Source: CAZCZU01 sp964503475
Lineage (GTDB): Bacteria; Pseudomonadota; Zetaproteobacteria; Mariprofundales; Mariprofundaceae
Direction: 5' to 3'
DNA: 64,000 bases
Assembly (NCBI GenBank): GCA_964503475.1
Contig: CAZCZU010000006.1
Span: forward strand, 19,378-83,377
The notes beneath the pieces are model-generated. The model had not been told where the DNA came from. It made no database searches and saw nothing but the letters and a program-made list of their open reading frames with translations. Position numbers and translations under genes: made by a program. Shown in pieces: positions 47,845-56,724 of this stretch (its first letter is position 1; the number at the start of each line of letters is the position of its first letter).

Positions 47845-49317
47845 ATGTTTGAACAGACATTCCGCAATATCGATGACGTACTCTGGAAAGAGGCCGGCTG
47901 CACTACCGAGCTCGACTACACCGAGCAGACCTCATGGATGCTGTTTCTCAAGTACCTCGACGATCTGGAGCAGGAGAAGGCACAGCTCGCCGAACTGCAC
48001 GGCAAGCCTTACACCTTTATCATCGACGAAGCGCACCGCTGGTCCAGCTGGGCGGCCCCGAAAACGGCCGACGGCAAATTCGATCACAACAAGGCGCTCA
48101 CCGGCCCCGATCTGATCGACTACGTGGACAGCGAACTCTTCCCCTATCTCAAAGGCTTCAAGCAGCGGGCCACCGGGCCGGACACCATCGAATACAAGAT
48201 CGGCGAGATTTTCGGCGAGATCAAAAACAGGTTCACCAGCGGCTATTCACTCAGAGATGCGCTGGAGCATATCGACGGCCTGCGCTTCCGCTCGCAGAAG
48301 GAGAAGCACGAGCTCTCCCACATCTACGAGGCGAAGATCAAAAACATGGGCAATGCCGGGCGCAACGGCGGCGAGTACTACACGCCGCGCCCGCTGATTC
48401 GCGCCATCATCCGGGCGGTTGATCCCAAAATCGGCGAGCGCATCTATGACGGCGCCTGCGGCTCGGCGGGCTTCCTCTGTGAGGCCCACGACTTTCTGAA
48501 ATACGATGAACACGGAAAAGTACGCAACGGTTTAACCACCAGCGATCTGAAAACACTTCAGGCATCCACCTTCTACGGCAAGGAGAAGAAGAGCCTCGCC
48601 TACGTGATTGCCATCATGAACATGATCCTGCACGGCATCGAAGCGCCCAATATCATTCACACCAACACCCTGGCCGAGAACATTGCCGATATTCAGGAGA
48701 AGGATCGCTTCGACGTGGTGCTCGCCAATCCGCCATTCGGCGGCAAGGAGCGCAAGGAGGTGCAGCAGAATTTCCCGATCAAGACGGGCGAAACCGCCTT
48801 CCTCTTCCTGCAGCATTTCATCAAGACCCTGAAGGCGGGCGGCCGCGCCGGCATCGTCATCAAAAACACCTTCCTGAGTAACACTGACAATGCCTCGGTG
48901 AGTCTGCGCCGCGAGCTGCTGGAATCCTGTAATTTACATTCCATCCTCGATTGTCCGCAGGGCACCTTCCAGGGCGCGGGCGTGAAAACGGTGGTTCTGT
49001 TTTTCGACAAGGGCAGTGCCACGCGCAAGGTGTGGTACTACCAGCTCGATCCCGGAAGAAGCCTCGGCAAAACCAACCCGCTCAACGATGCCGACCTGGC
49101 CGAGTTCGTGGAGCTACAGAAATCGAAAGCCGACTCCGACAAATCGTGGTTGGTGGACATCGCCGCTATCGATCCGTCCACCTTCGATCTTTCGGTGAAG
49201 AATCCGAACGGCGGTGAGGAAATCGACCACCGCGACCCGGCCGAGATCATGGCCGAGATCGCCGCCCTCGACAAAGAGAGCTCCGATATCCTGAACTCCA
49301 TTAAGGCGCTGCTGTGA
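47845..49317 (+). CDS. hsdM: HsdM, type I restriction-modification DNA methyltransferase
   Basis: The N6-adenine methyltransferase subunit. I place the start at MFEQTFRNIDDVLWKEAGC (490 residues), the usual family N-terminus; a GTG at 47806 with an AGGAAGG Shine-Dalgarno is an alternative 13 codons longer. An N-terminal helical HsdM domain precedes the SAM-binding GEYYTPRPLIRAI and YDGACGSAGFLCEA and the catalytic NPPFGG. Its GC content is still near that of the core genome. The stop overlaps hsdS (GTGA). Confidence 0.96.
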   Translation: MFEQTFRNIDDVLWKEAGCTTELDYTEQTSWMLFLKYLDDLEQEKAQLAELHGKPYTFIIDEAHRWSSWAAPKTADGKFDHNKALTGPDLIDYVDSELFPYLKGFKQRATGPDTIEYKIGEIFGEIKNRFTSGYSLRDALEHIDGLRFRSQKEKHELSHIYEAKIKNMGNAGRNGGEYYTPRPLIRAIIRAVDPKIGERIYDGACGSAGFLCEAHDFLKYDEHGKVRNGLTTSDLKTLQASTFYGKEKKSLAYVIAIMNMILHGIEAPNIIHTNTLAENIADIQEKDRFDVVLANPPFGGKERKEVQQNFPIKTGETAFLFLQHFIKTLKAGGRAGIVIKNTFLSNTDNASVSLRRELLESCNLHSILDCPQGTFQGAGVKTVVLFFDKGSATRKVWYYQLDPGRSLGKTNPLNDADLAEFVELQKSKADSDKSWLVDIAAIDPSTFDLSVKNPNGGEEIDHRDPAEIMAEIAALDKESSDILNSIKALL

Positions 49318-50540
49318 AAGCTGGTTGGCAAGTTAAGCCGCTGGGTGATATGAGTCAGTTCCAGCGTGGTCTAACTTACTCAAAAAAAGACGAGGCTGAC
49401 GCATCGGACAACGTTGTGGTGCGAGCTACGAATATTGATTTGGAAACAAACCAACTCGATTTTTCAGAGTTGAAATATATCAGTGAAAAAATTGTCGTTC
49501 CTGTGGCTAAGAAGCTTAAAAAAGGGTCTTTGCTCATATGCACGGCGAGTGGCAGCAAAAGCCATTTGGGCAAGGTAGCTTTCATTGATGATGACTATGA
49601 TTACTCCTTTGGTGGATTCATGGGGATGCTTACCCCAAATGAAGACCTACTGCCAAGATACCTGTTTCACCTGATGACATCAGGGGGCTACAAGGATTTT
49701 ATCGGGCAGCTTGCTGATGGTGCAAATATTAATAATTTAAAGTTTGACGACCTGAAGCGATTTCATGTCCCATTCCCACCTATTGCCGAACAGCGGCGGA
49801 TTGTGGGGATTCTGGATGAGGCATTCGAGGGCATTGCCAAGGCGGTGGCCAATGCCGAAGCCAATCTGAAAAACGCCCGCGAACTCTTCGAAAGCCACCT
49901 CAACGCTATCTTCTCCAACCCCGGCCCCGACTGGACGGAGAATAAGTTCGGAGATATTTGCGACATCAAACACGGCTTTGCATTCAAGAGCGAATTCTTC
50001 GTCTCCAATAGCAAGCATGTCCTGCTTACTCCCGGCAATTTCTTTGAAGCTGGTGGATACCGTGATCGAGGTGATAAACAGAAGTTTTATGACGGGCCTA
50101 TCCCCGATGGTTTTGTCTTGGAAAAAGGCGATCTGTTAATTGCTATGACGGAGCAAGCTGCCGGTTTGTTGGGTAGCTCAATCATTATCCCTGAATCGGG
50201 TGTTTTTCTTCATAACCAGCGACTCGGATTAGTTGTGCCAAAAGAAGGTGTGCCTTGGGACAATAAGTTTTTCGCTCTCGTTTTTAATACTAAAGCGATA
50301 AGAAAAGCCATTCATGACGGTGCTTCGGGCGTAAAGGTCAGACACACATCACCCAAAAAGATTGCCAATATTTCGGTTTCGTTCCCTACATCAGTTGACG
50401 AACAACAAGCCATTGTCGCCAAGCTCGATAAACTGGCTGCGGAGACGAAGCGGCTGGAGGCGATCTACCGGCAGAAGCTGGCGCTGCTGGCCGAGCTGAA
50501 GCAATCACTGCTGCACAAGGCTTTCAGCGGGGAGTTGTAA
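49314..50540 (+). CDS. hsdS: HsdS, type I specificity subunit
   Basis: Two target-recognition domains choose the split recognition sequence. The GTG start lies in the hsdM stop. TRD1 spans about residues 1-150 and TRD2 about 205-360; both are clearly AT-richer than the flanking DNA, as expected for exchanged segments. The conserved helical spacers are PFPPIAEQRRIVGILDEAFE and, at the end, VDEQQAIVAKLDKLAAETKR, closing with LKQSLLHKAFSGEL. The last 45 bases recur at 52042-52086. Confidence 0.95.
   Translation: MKAGWQVKPLGDMSQFQRGLTYSKKDEADASDNVVVRATNIDLETNQLDFSELKYISEKIVVPVAKKLKKGSLLICTASGSKSHLGKVAFIDDDYDYSFGGFMGMLTPNEDLLPRYLFHLMTSGGYKDFIGQLADGANINNLKFDDLKRFHVPFPPIAEQRRIVGILDEAFEGIAKAVANAEANLKNARELFESHLNAIFSNPGPDWTENKFGDICDIKHGFAFKSEFFVSNSKHVLLTPGNFFEAGGYRDRGDKQKFYDGPIPDGFVLEKGDLLIAMTEQAAGLLGSSIIIPESGVFLHNQRLGLVVPKEGVPWDNKFFALVFNTKAIRKAIHDGASGVKVRHTSPKKIANISVSFPTSVDEQQAIVAKLDKLAAETKRLEAIYRQKLALLAELKQSLLHKAFSGEL
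50496..50540 (+). repeat. Direct repeat copy 1 (3' end of hsdS)
   Basis: These 45 bases, ending in the hsdS stop codon, match 52042-52086 at 43 positions. Both copies read LKQSLLHKAFSGEL-stop, and both differences are synonymous third-position changes (AAG/AAA, TCA/TCC). The repeat brackets the HigBA-type pair. Confidence 0.9.
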
Positions 50541-50596
50541 ACCGTCAGTCCGAATTTTCATCCGACGGAAAAGCACAGTTGACGCAAAAAAAAGTA

Positions 50597-50621
50597 TTTA
50601 CCCGATTGGTAAATGCATTTA
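50597..50621. promoter_or_regulatory. Operator-like palindromes before the HigB-type toxin gene
   Basis: Two dyads adjoin: TTTACC-N5-GGTAAA at 50597-50613 and the perfect 12-bp palindrome TAAATGCATTTA at 50610-50621. They lie 14-38 bases before the toxin start. An AT-rich island in GC-rich DNA at this place is what autoregulation by the HTH antitoxin would need. Confidence 0.55.
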
Positions 50622-50634
50622 ATGTACGCACACG

Positions 50635-50964
50635 GTGGATGTATTCTTTTCAACCAATGACTTGAAGAAGCTATGCGAGAACAGGCGGGCAATGGAGCGT
50701 CAGTTTGGTAGCCCCTGTGCGAAGAAGCTGCGGCAACGGTTGTCCGATTTGTGCGCTGCCGAAACGCTGACTGATGTAGTGGCAGGCAGGCCACATCCAC
50801 TGAAAAGAGATCGGCTGGGGCAGTTCGCACTGGATTTGCATGGCGGAACCCGGCTGGTGTTTGAGAGTGCGGATGATCCGATTCCGCATTTGGATGATGG
50901 AAGCATTGCGTGGCATGAGGTTACAAAAGTGCGCATCGTGTTTATTGGAGATTACCATGACTGA
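50635..50964 (+). CDS. HigB/RelE-type toxin
   Basis: A 109-residue protein of the RelE/HigB mRNA-interferase fold, starting with GTG. Seen are a helical start (STNDLKKLCENRRAMERQFG), the RLSDLCAAETLTDV helix, and strands RLGQFALDLHGGTRLVFES and VTKVRIVFIGDYHD, the last being the usual family ending. The stop overlaps the antitoxin start by eight bases. The toxin-first order is that of HigBA. It acts, by family, by cutting mRNA on ribosomes. Confidence 0.82.
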   Translation: MDVFFSTNDLKKLCENRRAMERQFGSPCAKKLRQRLSDLCAAETLTDVVAGRPHPLKRDRLGQFALDLHGGTRLVFESADDPIPHLDDGSIAWHEVTKVRIVFIGDYHD

Positions 50965-52039
50965 ACAAGTTGCAACCTTTGCGCCGGATTGGGTTTCCCC
51001 TCCCGGCGATACCATTCTGGACTTGCTGGAAGAGCGCGGCTGGAAGCAGACCGAGTTTGCCGAGCGCATCGGCTTCACCACCAAGCATGTAAATCAGATC
51101 ATCAACGGCAAATCGGCGATCACTGAAGATGCGGCCATCCGGCTGGAGCGTGTGCTCGGTAGTACAGCTCGTTTCTGGATGAACCGCGAAAGCCAGTATC
51201 GTGAAGCCTTGGCCAGAGAGGCCGAACTGGAAGCGCTGGAAAACGATGTGGAATGGCTTACGGAAATCCCTGTCACGCACATGGTGAAGTGCGGATGGAT
51301 GGCCAAATGCAAAAGCAAGCCTGCGCAGGTGGCCGAGGCGCTGAAGTTTTTCGGTGTTGCTTCGGTTCCTGCCTGGCGCAATCAGTATGCCGCACCACTT
51401 GCTGCGTTTCGTGCGAGCGACAAGTTCGAAAAAAAACCAGGCTATGTTGCAGCATGGCTTCGGTATGGCGAACGCTGTGCCGATGAAATTCGGACAGCGC
51501 CTTTCGACAAAGCCAAATTCAGAGCTGCTCTTGAAGAGCTGCGCGCATTGACCATCGAGTCCGATCCCGATGTGTTCATCCCAGCTTTGGTGGAAAAATG
51601 TGCGGCGGCTGGTGTAGCTGTCGTGTTTGCCCCCGCGCCGACTGGCTGTCCGGCTTCGGGCGCCACCAAGTGGGTCGATTCCGACAAGGCCTTGTTGATG
51701 CTCAGCCTGCGTCATAAGACGAATGACCACCTCTGGTTCTCATTCTTTCACGAGGCTGGGCATTTGCTGATGCATGGAAAGAAGATGCTGTTTATTGAGG
51801 GTAATGGTCTGGATGGTAAACAGGAAGATGAAGCCAATCAGTTTGCCGCCAATCTGCTGATCCCCAAACAATTCGAAGAACGATTGATGTTCGTGGGGCA
51901 TACAGCGACTGCGATCCGGGCTTTTGCCAAAGAAGTAGGTGTGGCACCCGGCATTATCGTGGGCCGGATGCAAAACGATGGCCTTCTTGGATGGGGAACA
52001 CCACTTAACAAATTGAAAGTTAGTTATCAATGGGCTTGA
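50957..52039 (+). CDS. HigA-like antitoxin fused to an ImmA/IrrE metalloprotease
   Basis: A 360-residue fusion. Residues 15-80 are an XRE helix-turn-helix of the HigA type (WKQTEFAERIGFTTKHVNQI, GKSAITEDAAIRLERVLG). The C-terminal half is a zinc protease domain with HEAGH at residues 265-269 and the third-ligand Glu region QEDEANQFAANLLIP. HigA proteins with this extension are known. The protease may degrade the antitoxin or another regulator under stress; that is inference. Confidence 0.88.
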   Translation: MTEQVATFAPDWVSPPGDTILDLLEERGWKQTEFAERIGFTTKHVNQIINGKSAITEDAAIRLERVLGSTARFWMNRESQYREALAREAELEALENDVEWLTEIPVTHMVKCGWMAKCKSKPAQVAEALKFFGVASVPAWRNQYAAPLAAFRASDKFEKKPGYVAAWLRYGERCADEIRTAPFDKAKFRAALEELRALTIESDPDVFIPALVEKCAAAGVAVVFAPAPTGCPASGATKWVDSDKALLMLSLRHKTNDHLWFSFFHEAGHLLMHGKKMLFIEGNGLDGKQEDEANQFAANLLIPKQFEERLMFVGHTATAIRAFAKEVGVAPGIIVGRMQNDGLLGWGTPLNKLKVSYQWA

Positions 52040-52041
52040 GA

Positions 52042-52086
52042 CTGAAACAATCCCTGCTGCACAAGGCTTTCAGCGGGGAGTTGTAA
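52042..52086 (+). repeat. Direct repeat copy 2 (orphan hsdS 3' end)
   Basis: A second copy of the last 45 bases of hsdS, starting three bases after the antitoxin stop codon. It is in an open frame of its own but is not joined to any gene, so it is a relic. See the copy at 50496-50540. Confidence 0.9.
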
Positions 52087-52341
52087 GCCCCGTCAAGCAG
52101 GCGCACAGTTCGCGGCAAGAAACCCCGCCTCAGGCCATGCGCCCCATGCGTACCCTCGGCGGGTTACTTTTTATCCAGCCCCCGGCACTACGCCCGCCAC
52201 CCATCCGGCCCGGCCGAACCCGGGGGCGTTTTTCACTCAGTTTATGTTCTGCCGAATTGATAAACCGTGAGTTGCTTTTCCCTCCGAAAAACAAACCGGT
52301 TATGGTGGTCATATTGAAGAATCGGGTGCTATAGTTCTGCC
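52087..52341. other. Intergenic region between the HigBA-type pair and the IrrE-type gene
   Basis: About 255 bases without a convincing gene. A GC-rich stem (CCCGG / CCGGG near 52209-52224) followed by GGCGTTTTT may be a terminator for the upstream pair. Close to the next gene a -10-like TATAGT (52330-52335) lies only six bases before the ATG at 52342, which would give a leaderless message if it is used. Confidence 0.4.
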
Positions 52342-53499
52342 ATGGAAAGGGTCGAGGCGATCAATCCCGATCGCTTGAAATGGTGTAGTGAGCAATACGG
52401 TATCGCGCTGGATGATCTGGCGCGGCAACTTCGTATCGCGCCTGAAACCATGGAAAAGGCCGTGAACGGCGAACCTGCCCTCACCTTCAACCAGCTCGAA
52501 AAAATCGCCAAATGCTTTAATCGCGGCATTCTGTTCTTTCTGGAAGAGGCACCCGTGAGCGAAGAGCAAGTCTTCTCTCCCCAGTTCCGTACGCTCTCCA
52601 GCCAGAAGACCGAGCTGACGCCCAATCTGAAAAACATCATTCAGCGCTTCGAAAAGCAGCGCGAAGGCTATATCGGACTGCTGGAGGATCTGGACGAACC
52701 AATCGACCGCCCCTGGCTGCCCGAAGGCATGCCCGACACAGGCAGAGGCAACATCAAGGAGACGGCCGCCTTTATTCGCTCCTGGCTCGGCATCGGGTCT
52801 CGTACCTCTTTCGAAGAGCTGCGCAGCGCCGTGGAGAGCAAAGGCATCCTAGTGTTCGTCTCCAATGGCTATCAGGGGCAGTGGAAGATCGCCAAGGAAA
52901 ACCCGGTGCGCGGCTTCTCCATGTATTACGACCACTATCCGGTGATCGTGATCAAAAAGCTGGATGCCAGGGCGGCCCAGACCTTCACGATGATTCACGA
53001 GCTCGGCCATCTGCTGCTGCACCGGGAAACCATGCTCGATGAAGCAGACGATTTTTACAGCCATCAGGGGAAAGAGCGCGAGGCGAATGCCTTTGCCGGA
53101 AACCTGCTTGTCCCCGATGCATTTGTTCACACCATCAACATGCGGGACTTTCCGTACGATACCGTCAGCGGCTATGACAATTACCTCAAAAGCCATGCAA
53201 GGCAGTGGGGTGTCAGTGTCGAGGTGGTTCTGCGGCGGTTGATGGATGAGGGGAGACTGGCTTCCGAGCATTACGAAGCCTATCGACAATGGAGGGCCGA
53301 ACAGCCGGCGCAGGAAGCGGGTGGCGCTATGCGCTATCGCTACCAGGAACCGACCAATATGTTTGGTGACACATTCGTGCGCACCGTGCTCGACGCATAC
53401 CACAGCGATCACATCACGCTCGCCAGAGCCAGCTCCTACCTCGACAACCTGAAGGTGGATTATATCCACGAGCTGGAAGCGAGATATGCACGCCTTTGA
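52342..53499 (+). CDS. XRE helix-turn-helix plus ImmA/IrrE metalloprotease
   Basis: A 385-residue protein, different in sequence from the HigA fusion upstream. It has an N-terminal XRE-like domain (YGIALDDLARQLRIAPETME, LTFNQLEKIAKCFNRGILFF), a middle linker, the zinc protease with HELGH at residues 219-223 and the KEREANAFAGNLLVP segment, and a C-terminal extension to residue 385. It overlaps the PIN-like gene by 14 bases. Such proteases paired with DUF4411 proteins look like antitoxin or regulator to a nuclease toxin. Confidence 0.88.
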   Translation: MERVEAINPDRLKWCSEQYGIALDDLARQLRIAPETMEKAVNGEPALTFNQLEKIAKCFNRGILFFLEEAPVSEEQVFSPQFRTLSSQKTELTPNLKNIIQRFEKQREGYIGLLEDLDEPIDRPWLPEGMPDTGRGNIKETAAFIRSWLGIGSRTSFEELRSAVESKGILVFVSNGYQGQWKIAKENPVRGFSMYYDHYPVIVIKKLDARAAQTFTMIHELGHLLLHRETMLDEADDFYSHQGKEREANAFAGNLLVPDAFVHTINMRDFPYDTVSGYDNYLKSHARQWGVSVEVVLRRLMDEGRLASEHYEAYRQWRAEQPAQEAGGAMRYRYQEPTNMFGDTFVRTVLDAYHSDHITLARASSYLDNLKVDYIHELEARYARL

Positions 53500-53968
53500 T
53501 GCCTCATCGCTGATTCACGCTTGGGATAATTATCCGATCGACAAATTCCCGCCGCTCTGGGAGTGGATGGCCGGGCAAATTCAGAGTGGAGACTTTGTCG
53601 TTTCAGAGGTCGCGTTGAAAGAGATCGGCAACAAGGCACCCGAATGTGCTACCTGGCTCAAAGAGCAGGAAATCCAGAGGCTTCCTATGTCCAACGCGAT
53701 TGCGCAGGAGGCCTTACGCATCAAAAGGCTGCTCGGCATCGAAGACGACCGGTATCATCCCAAGGGTGTGGGAGAAAACGATATCCTGATCATCGCCACC
53801 GCCAAAGTGCATGACCATACGCTTGTCACGGAGGAGGGATTTCAGGCTGTATTCCCCGCCGTGCCCGCCAAGAGTCGAATCCCGACCGTTTGCAACATGG
53901 GGGAGGTCCGTGTGGAGTGGTGCAAATTTATCGATCTTATCAAGGCAAGCGATGCCGTATTTTCCTGA
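53486..53968 (+). CDS. DUF4411 PIN-like nuclease (probable toxin)
   Basis: A 160-residue protein. The N-terminal FDASSLIHAWDNYP, acidic SEVALKEIGNK and the late ENDILIIATAKVHDHTLVTEE match the PIN-domain pattern of acidic residues (D, E, D, with a final Glu) around a metal site. DUF4411 members often follow an HTH-ImmA/IrrE gene, as here, with overlapping ends. RNA cleavage is the likely activity but is not shown by the sequence. Confidence 0.82.
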   Translation: MHAFDASSLIHAWDNYPIDKFPPLWEWMAGQIQSGDFVVSEVALKEIGNKAPECATWLKEQEIQRLPMSNAIAQEALRIKRLLGIEDDRYHPKGVGENDILIIATAKVHDHTLVTEEGFQAVFPAVPAKSRIPTVCNMGEVRVEWCKFIDLIKASDAVFS

Positions 53969-54021
53969 CCGATTTTTGATGGATACCACCCTCAACATGA
54001 CCAAAGGCCTGCGAACGGTCG

Positions 54022-54059
54022 TTTTGTGTAAGGTGAAATCGAAAATACTTTACACAAAC
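54022..54059. promoter_or_regulatory. Inverted repeat in the hsdR leader
   Basis: Arms TTGTGTAA (54024-54031) and TTACACAA (54050-54057) face each other in a 150-base AT-rich gap before hsdR. ACAAACG occurs at the right arm and again near 54082. It may be an operator that sets hsdR apart from hsdMS; no regulator can be named. Confidence 0.35.
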
Positions 54060-54118
54060 GCCCTTGTGACTGGCGTACTTGATACAAACGTACAGATCGT
54101 TTCGGACTGCTCTGCCTC

Positions 54119-56479
54119 ATGTTGAACGAAGCCGAGACCCGAGCCGAACTGATCGACCCTGCCCTGCGCGAGGCGGGCTGGGGTGTGGTCGACGCAAGCC
54201 GTGTGCGCCGGGAATACATCACGCCGGGCCGCTTACAGGGAGCAGGAAGGCGCGCCAAGCCGGAGATTGCCGATTACGTATTGGTCTATCGCAATCGTAA
54301 GCTGGCGGTGATCGAGGCGAAGAAGCAGGCGCTGCCCTATACCGAGGGCGTACAGCAGGCCAAGACCTACGCCGACAAGCTGAATATCCGTTTTACCTAC
54401 TCCACCAATGGCGAACGCATCTACGGCATCGACATGGATACGGGGGAAGAGGGTGAAATCGAGCGCTACCCTTCACCGGAAGAGCTGTGGCGCATGACCT
54501 TCCCCGAAGAGAGCTCATGGCGCGATCGCTTTGCCGATGTGCCATTCGAGGACAAGGGTGGCACCTGGGAGGCGCGCTACTATCAGGAGAACGCCATCAA
54601 TGCCGTGCTCAAGGCGGTCGCCGATGAGAAAGAGCGCATCCTGCTCACACTGGCGACAGGCACCGGCAAAACCTTCATCGCCTTCCAGCTGGCATGGAAA
54701 CTGTTCCAGAGCCGCTGGAACCTGAGCAGGGAACCATCGCGCCGCCCGCGCATTCTCTTTCTGGCCGACCGCAACATTCTCGCCGATCAGGCCTACAACG
54801 CCTTCTCGGCCTTTCCCGAGGATGCACTGGTTCGCATCGCGCCGGACGATATCCGCAAGAAGGGGCGCGTTCCCAAGAACGGCAGCATCTTCTTCACCAT
54901 CTTCCAGACCTTCATGAGCGGCACGGATGAGCAGGGTGAACCGAGCCCCTACTTCGGCGAATATCCTCCCGACTTCTTCGATTTCATTGTCATCGACGAA
55001 TGCCATCGCGGCGGGGCCAACGACGAATCCACCTGGCGCGGCATTCTCGAATACTTCTCTCCTGCCGTACAACTCGGCCTGACCACCACACCGAAACGCA
55101 AGGACAACACCGACACCTACGCCTATTTCGGCGAGCCGGTTTATGTCTATTCGCTGAAAGAAGGCATCAACGACGGCTTCCTGACCCCGTTCCGGGTACG
55201 CCAGATCGCCACCACGCTGGATGAGTATACCTACACCTCGGACGACACTTTGGTGGAGGGCGAGCTTGAGACCGGAAAGGTATACGAAGAGAAAGATTTC
55301 AACCGCACCATCGAGATCGAGGAGCGGGAGCTGTACCGCGTGCAGACCTTCATGCAGATGATCGATCAGCGCGAGAAGACGCTGGTGTTCTGCGCCAATC
55401 AGGGCCATGCAGCTCTGGTGCGCGATCTGATCAACCAGGCAAAGAGCCATAGCGATCCGAACTACTGTGTACGCGTGACCGCCAATGATGGTGAGCGAGG
55501 GGAAGAATATCTGCGTTTGTTCCAGGATAACGACAAATCGATCCCGACCATCCTCACCACCTCGCAAAAACTCTCCACGGGCGTGGATGCACGCAATGTG
55601 CGCAATATCGTGCTGATGCGGCCGGTCAATTCGATGATCGAGTTCAAACAGATTATCGGGCGCGGCACTCGCCTGTTTGACGGCAAGGATTACTTCACCA
55701 TTTTCGATTTTGTAAAAGCCCACAAACATTTCAGCGACCCGGACTGGGATGGTGAGCCTGATGATCCGGAGAACTGTCCTAAGTGCGGATGCAGGCCATG
55801 CCAGTGTGAAAAGCCGGAACCGAAACCATGCAAAATATGTGGAGCACAGCCTTGCATCTGTGTAAAGGAACCGCCAAGGAAGAAGGCGCGGGTGAAGTTG
55901 CGCGATGGTAAAGAGCGCTCCATCCAGCATATCTCGATCACCACCTTCTGGGGGGCGGATGGCAAACCGCTCTCGGCATCGGAATTCCTTGAACTGCTGT
56001 TCGGGCAACTGCCGGAGTTTTTCAGGGATGAGGACGAACTGCGTGCGATCTGGTCGATGCCGGATACGCGCCACAAGTTGCTCGACGGGCTGGCCGAGAA
56101 AGGCTTCGGCAGAGAGCAGCTGCTGGAGATGCGCAAGGTGATCGATGCTGAGGACAGCGACCTGTTCGATGTGTTAGCGCATGTCGCCTACGCGCTACAG
56201 CCGCTGGCGAGGGTTGAACGAGCCGCCAACGCCAAGGAGAAAATCCACTCATCATTCGATGAAAAGCAGCAGGCATTTCTTGAGTTTGTGCTGAACCAGT
56301 ATGTTTCCCTTGGCGTGGATGAGTTGGACCAGGAGAAGCTCGGAACGCTTCTGGAACTCAGATATCACTCGCTGGCTGATGCCATTGAGGAGCTCGGAAG
56401 GCCCGAAGAAATCAGGTCGATGTTTATCGGATTCCAGAAATTCCTGTATGCCGAAGCATCTTCTTTGAACTCAAACTAG
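54119..56479 (+). CDS. hsdR: HsdR, type I restriction endonuclease/translocase subunit
   Basis: A 786-residue subunit of the EcoAI/EcoEI-like class. The N-terminus holds the nuclease core (KPEIADYVLVY with LAVIEAKKQ, a PD-ExK pattern). The SF2 translocase follows: LATGTGKTFIAFQLAW, VIDECHRGGANDE, LTTTPKRKDN, TTSQKLSTGVDA and IIGRGTRLFDGKD. Between translocase and C-terminal domain lies a cysteine-rich block at residues 553-581 with nine Cys in two CxxCG..PCxC repeats. It ends overlapping a minus-strand partial gene by four bases. Confidence 0.95.
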   Translation: MLNEAETRAELIDPALREAGWGVVDASRVRREYITPGRLQGAGRRAKPEIADYVLVYRNRKLAVIEAKKQALPYTEGVQQAKTYADKLNIRFTYSTNGERIYGIDMDTGEEGEIERYPSPEELWRMTFPEESSWRDRFADVPFEDKGGTWEARYYQENAINAVLKAVADEKERILLTLATGTGKTFIAFQLAWKLFQSRWNLSREPSRRPRILFLADRNILADQAYNAFSAFPEDALVRIAPDDIRKKGRVPKNGSIFFTIFQTFMSGTDEQGEPSPYFGEYPPDFFDFIVIDECHRGGANDESTWRGILEYFSPAVQLGLTTTPKRKDNTDTYAYFGEPVYVYSLKEGINDGFLTPFRVRQIATTLDEYTYTSDDTLVEGELETGKVYEEKDFNRTIEIEERELYRVQTFMQMIDQREKTLVFCANQGHAALVRDLINQAKSHSDPNYCVRVTANDGERGEEYLRLFQDNDKSIPTILTTSQKLSTGVDARNVRNIVLMRPVNSMIEFKQIIGRGTRLFDGKDYFTIFDFVKAHKHFSDPDWDGEPDDPENCPKCGCRPCQCEKPEPKPCKICGAQPCICVKEPPRKKARVKLRDGKERSIQHISITTFWGADGKPLSASEFLELLFGQLPEFFRDEDELRAIWSMPDTRHKLLDGLAEKGFGREQLLEMRKVIDAEDSDLFDVLAHVAYALQPLARVERAANAKEKIHSSFDEKQQAFLEFVLNQYVSLGVDELDQEKLGTLLELRYHSLADAIEELGRPEEIRSMFIGFQKFLYAEASSLNSN

Positions 56480-56724
56480 CTAGGTACTGAAAAGGTCTCC
56501 TTCATCCAAGTGTAGAGCTGGACTGTGGTGAGCTCTTCGAGCGGGATATCCTCGAACGCATCGTGCGGATCCTGATCTCTTAAGCAGAACTGGTAGGTGA
56601 CCACCTCGGGGGCATGATCGTGCATGATCAGCATGGTGTAAGTCCCGGGGACATCATACTTAATTGGCCGCCAGCTTTGCATGGGGTATATCCCGGTATA
56701 TACTTTCATCATGTTTGTCTGCAA
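56476..56724 (-). pseudogene. Partial copy A of the unrecognised 110-codon gene
   Basis: The last 53 or so codons (TMLIMHDHAPEVVTYQF, then FEDIPLEELTTVQLYTWM) match the 3' half of the intact gene at 59241-59573 with scattered changes, about 80% by eye. The 5' part is replaced after position 56640 by the motif at 56643-56665 and cassette DNA, yet an open frame of 82 codons with a chance ATG remains. I read it as an old truncated copy, though expression of a hybrid is possible. Confidence 0.65.
56643..56665. repeat. Short junction repeat, copy 1
   Basis: The string CCGGGGACAT.ATACTTAATT occurs here and at 59226-59246 with one difference. Here it joins partial copy A to the nucleotidyltransferase cassette. 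I associate this string with flanks of IS200-like REP-associated transposases in other genomes, from memory only. Confidence 0.6.
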
